Source of the DNA: Candidatus Kapaibacterium sp.
GTDB taxonomy: Bacteria > Bacteroidota > Ignavibacteria > Kapaibacteriales > UBA2268
Direction: 5' to 3'
Assembly (NCBI GenBank): GCA_030835065.1
Contig: JAUQWR010000003.1
Coordinates: 1 to 5,938 of the forward strand
DNA: 5,938 nucleotides
How positions within the stretch are numbered: position 1 is the stretch's first letter; every line of letters begins with the position of its first letter. Shown one piece after another: positions 4,993 to 5,938 of this stretch. The translations under genes were made by a program, and so were the position numbers. The notes under the pieces were generated by a model. That model had not been told where the DNA came from, made no database searches, and was given only the letters and a program-made list of their open reading frames with translations.

Positions 4993-5938
4993 ATGAATGA
5001 TTTTAATAAATCAAAAATAGCTGTGCTCACTCTCGGTTGCAGCAAGAATGTGGTGGATTCTGAACAATTAATTGGCTTGCTCAAAAAGAATAATTTCGAT
5101 TATACTTTAAATCACGAAGAAGCTGATTCTTGGATTATTAATACATGCGGTTTTGTTCGCGATGCTAAAGAAGAAAGTATGAACTTAATTGTTCAAGCCG
5201 GTAGATTGAAATCGCAGGGAAAACTCAAAAAAGTAATTGTGTTTGGATGCTTCGCTCAGAGATATTTAGACGACTTGAAAGCAAATATTAAAGATATTGA
5301 TTTTTTCTTCGGAGTTGGATCTTATACTGATATTATTCGTGCTCTAAAAGGCAAAGTGCTTTATGGTGCAGAAAGAGAGTTGATTACTCCTTTCTATACT
5401 GCTTATCTGAAAATTGGTGAAGGCTGTAATCATGGATGTGCCTTTTGTGCTATTCCACTGATTAAAGGAAAATATAAGTCTCGCGAAATGAGTGATATTT
5501 TGTCTGAAGCTAAAAACCTATATGATAGAGGTGTCAAAGAAATTAATATTATTGCTCAAGATACTACTTATTGGGGCAAAGATATTTATGGCAAATCCAG
5601 ATTGCCTGAATTAATCGAAAGAATTAGTGATATTAAATTTGATTGGGTAAGAGTATTATATACTTATCCTGTTGGATTTCCAATGGACTTGATTGAAGTA
5701 ATGGCAGATAGACAAAACGTATGCAAATACCTTGATATGCCTCTCCAACACATCTCAGATTCTGTGCTTAAAGATATGGGGCGTGGTATTAATGGTCAGA
5801 AAATTAAAGATTTGATTTCTGAAATTAGAGCTAATGTCCCAAATATTACTCTTAGAAGTACTTTTATTACCGGATTTCCAACTGAAACTGAAGATAATTT
5901 TAAAGAGCTCCTTCAATTTGTTAAGAGTGCCAAATTAG
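4993..5938 (+). CDS. rimO: Ribosomal protein S12 methylthiotransferase RimO, N-terminal part (cut by window end)
   Basis: RimO is a radical-SAM enzyme with two Fe-S clusters that adds a methylthio group to the beta-carbon of the conserved aspartate (D88 in E. coli) of ribosomal protein S12. The first 315 codons are present, about 70% of the usual length of about 430-440. The N-terminal methylthiotransferase domain holds three cysteines for one 4Fe-4S cluster: C16 (LGCSKN), C52 (NTCGFV) and C86 (FGCFAQRY). The radical-SAM motif CxxxCxxC is C145-C149-C152 (GCNHGCAFCAIP), followed by IKGKYKSRE. LGCSKNVVDSE and GKYKSR favour RimO over the tRNA enzyme MiaB. The C-terminal end, including the TRAM domain, is outside the window. 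The gene starts 3 bp after the coaBC stop, so the two are very likely co-transcribed and translationally coupled; GGGA in the last coaBC codons could serve as a weak ribosome binding site. The frame is intact to the edge, where a TAG at 5936-5938 is out of frame. Confidence 0.95.
   Translation, partial: MNDFNKSKIAVLTLGCSKNVVDSEQLIGLLKKNNFDYTLNHEEADSWIINTCGFVRDAKEESMNLIVQAGRLKSQGKLKKVIVFGCFAQRYLDDLKANIKDIDFFFGVGSYTDIIRALKGKVLYGAERELITPFYTAYLKIGEGCNHGCAFCAIPLIKGKYKSREMSDILSEAKNLYDRGVKEINIIAQDTTYWGKDIYGKSRLPELIERISDIKFDWVRVLYTYPVGFPMDLIEVMADRQNVCKYLDMPLQHISDSVLKDMGRGINGQKIKDLISEIRANVPNITLRSTFITGFPTETEDNFKELLQFVKSAKL

Noticed and set aside
4623..5084. Minus-strand open frame of 153 codons
   Set aside because: It lies opposite the end of coaBC and the start of rimO, both strongly supported, and shows no domain.
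5936..5938. TAG at the very end of the window as a stop for rimO
   Set aside because: It is out of frame: the last complete codon is TTA at 5935-5937, so rimO continues beyond the window.
1..5938. CRISPR array, tRNA/rRNA gene, insertion sequence or prophage
   Set aside because: No regularly spaced direct repeats, tRNA-like structures, transposase or phage motifs were seen on either strand.

Overview
The window is AT-rich (roughly one third G+C by eye) and entirely bacterial. It looks like a chromosomal segment from a member of the FCB group (Bacteroidota, Chlorobiota, Ignavibacteria or Kapabacteria-like). The reasons are the CoaBC sequence type (PAMD instead of PAMN, ASG instead of ACG), the scarcity of clear Shine-Dalgarno sequences, and two TAnnTTTG-like promoter cores. 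The phylum is an inference and the genus cannot be named.

Left part (1-1988, minus strand): a compact three-gene signalling operon, read from 1988 down to 1. It encodes a stand-alone receiver protein of 119 aa, then after 6 bp a soluble receiver-histidine kinase (REC-HisKA-HATPase, 362 aa), then after 14 bp the N-terminus of a PAS-domain protein that leaves the window. None has a membrane segment in the part seen, so this is a cytoplasmic phosphotransfer or sensing module whose signal and output are not visible here.

Middle (1989-2778): a 232-bp intergenic region holds a palindromic site before the receiver gene and a perfect 15-bp-arm hairpin. It also holds an odd 47-codon stop-free stretch in frame with the gene upstream of it. 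Next comes a minus-strand YacP-like NYN-domain (PIN-like) putative RNase gene, followed by a 60-bp divergent promoter region.

Right part (2779-5938, plus strand): three housekeeping genes. These are folP (dihydropteroate synthase, folate synthesis), coaBC (bifunctional phosphopantothenoylcysteine synthetase/decarboxylase, coenzyme A synthesis) and, 3 bp later, rimO (ribosomal protein S12 methylthiotransferase), which is cut by the window end. coaBC and rimO are almost certainly co-transcribed; folP may have its own promoter.

Nothing here amounts to a clearly new system. The best second-look items are the three-gene REC / REC-HK / PAS module, the catalytic-residue differences and long linker in CoaBC, and the hairpin with the in-frame post-stop stretch after the NYN gene. 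No tRNA, rRNA, CRISPR array, insertion sequence or phage gene was seen.
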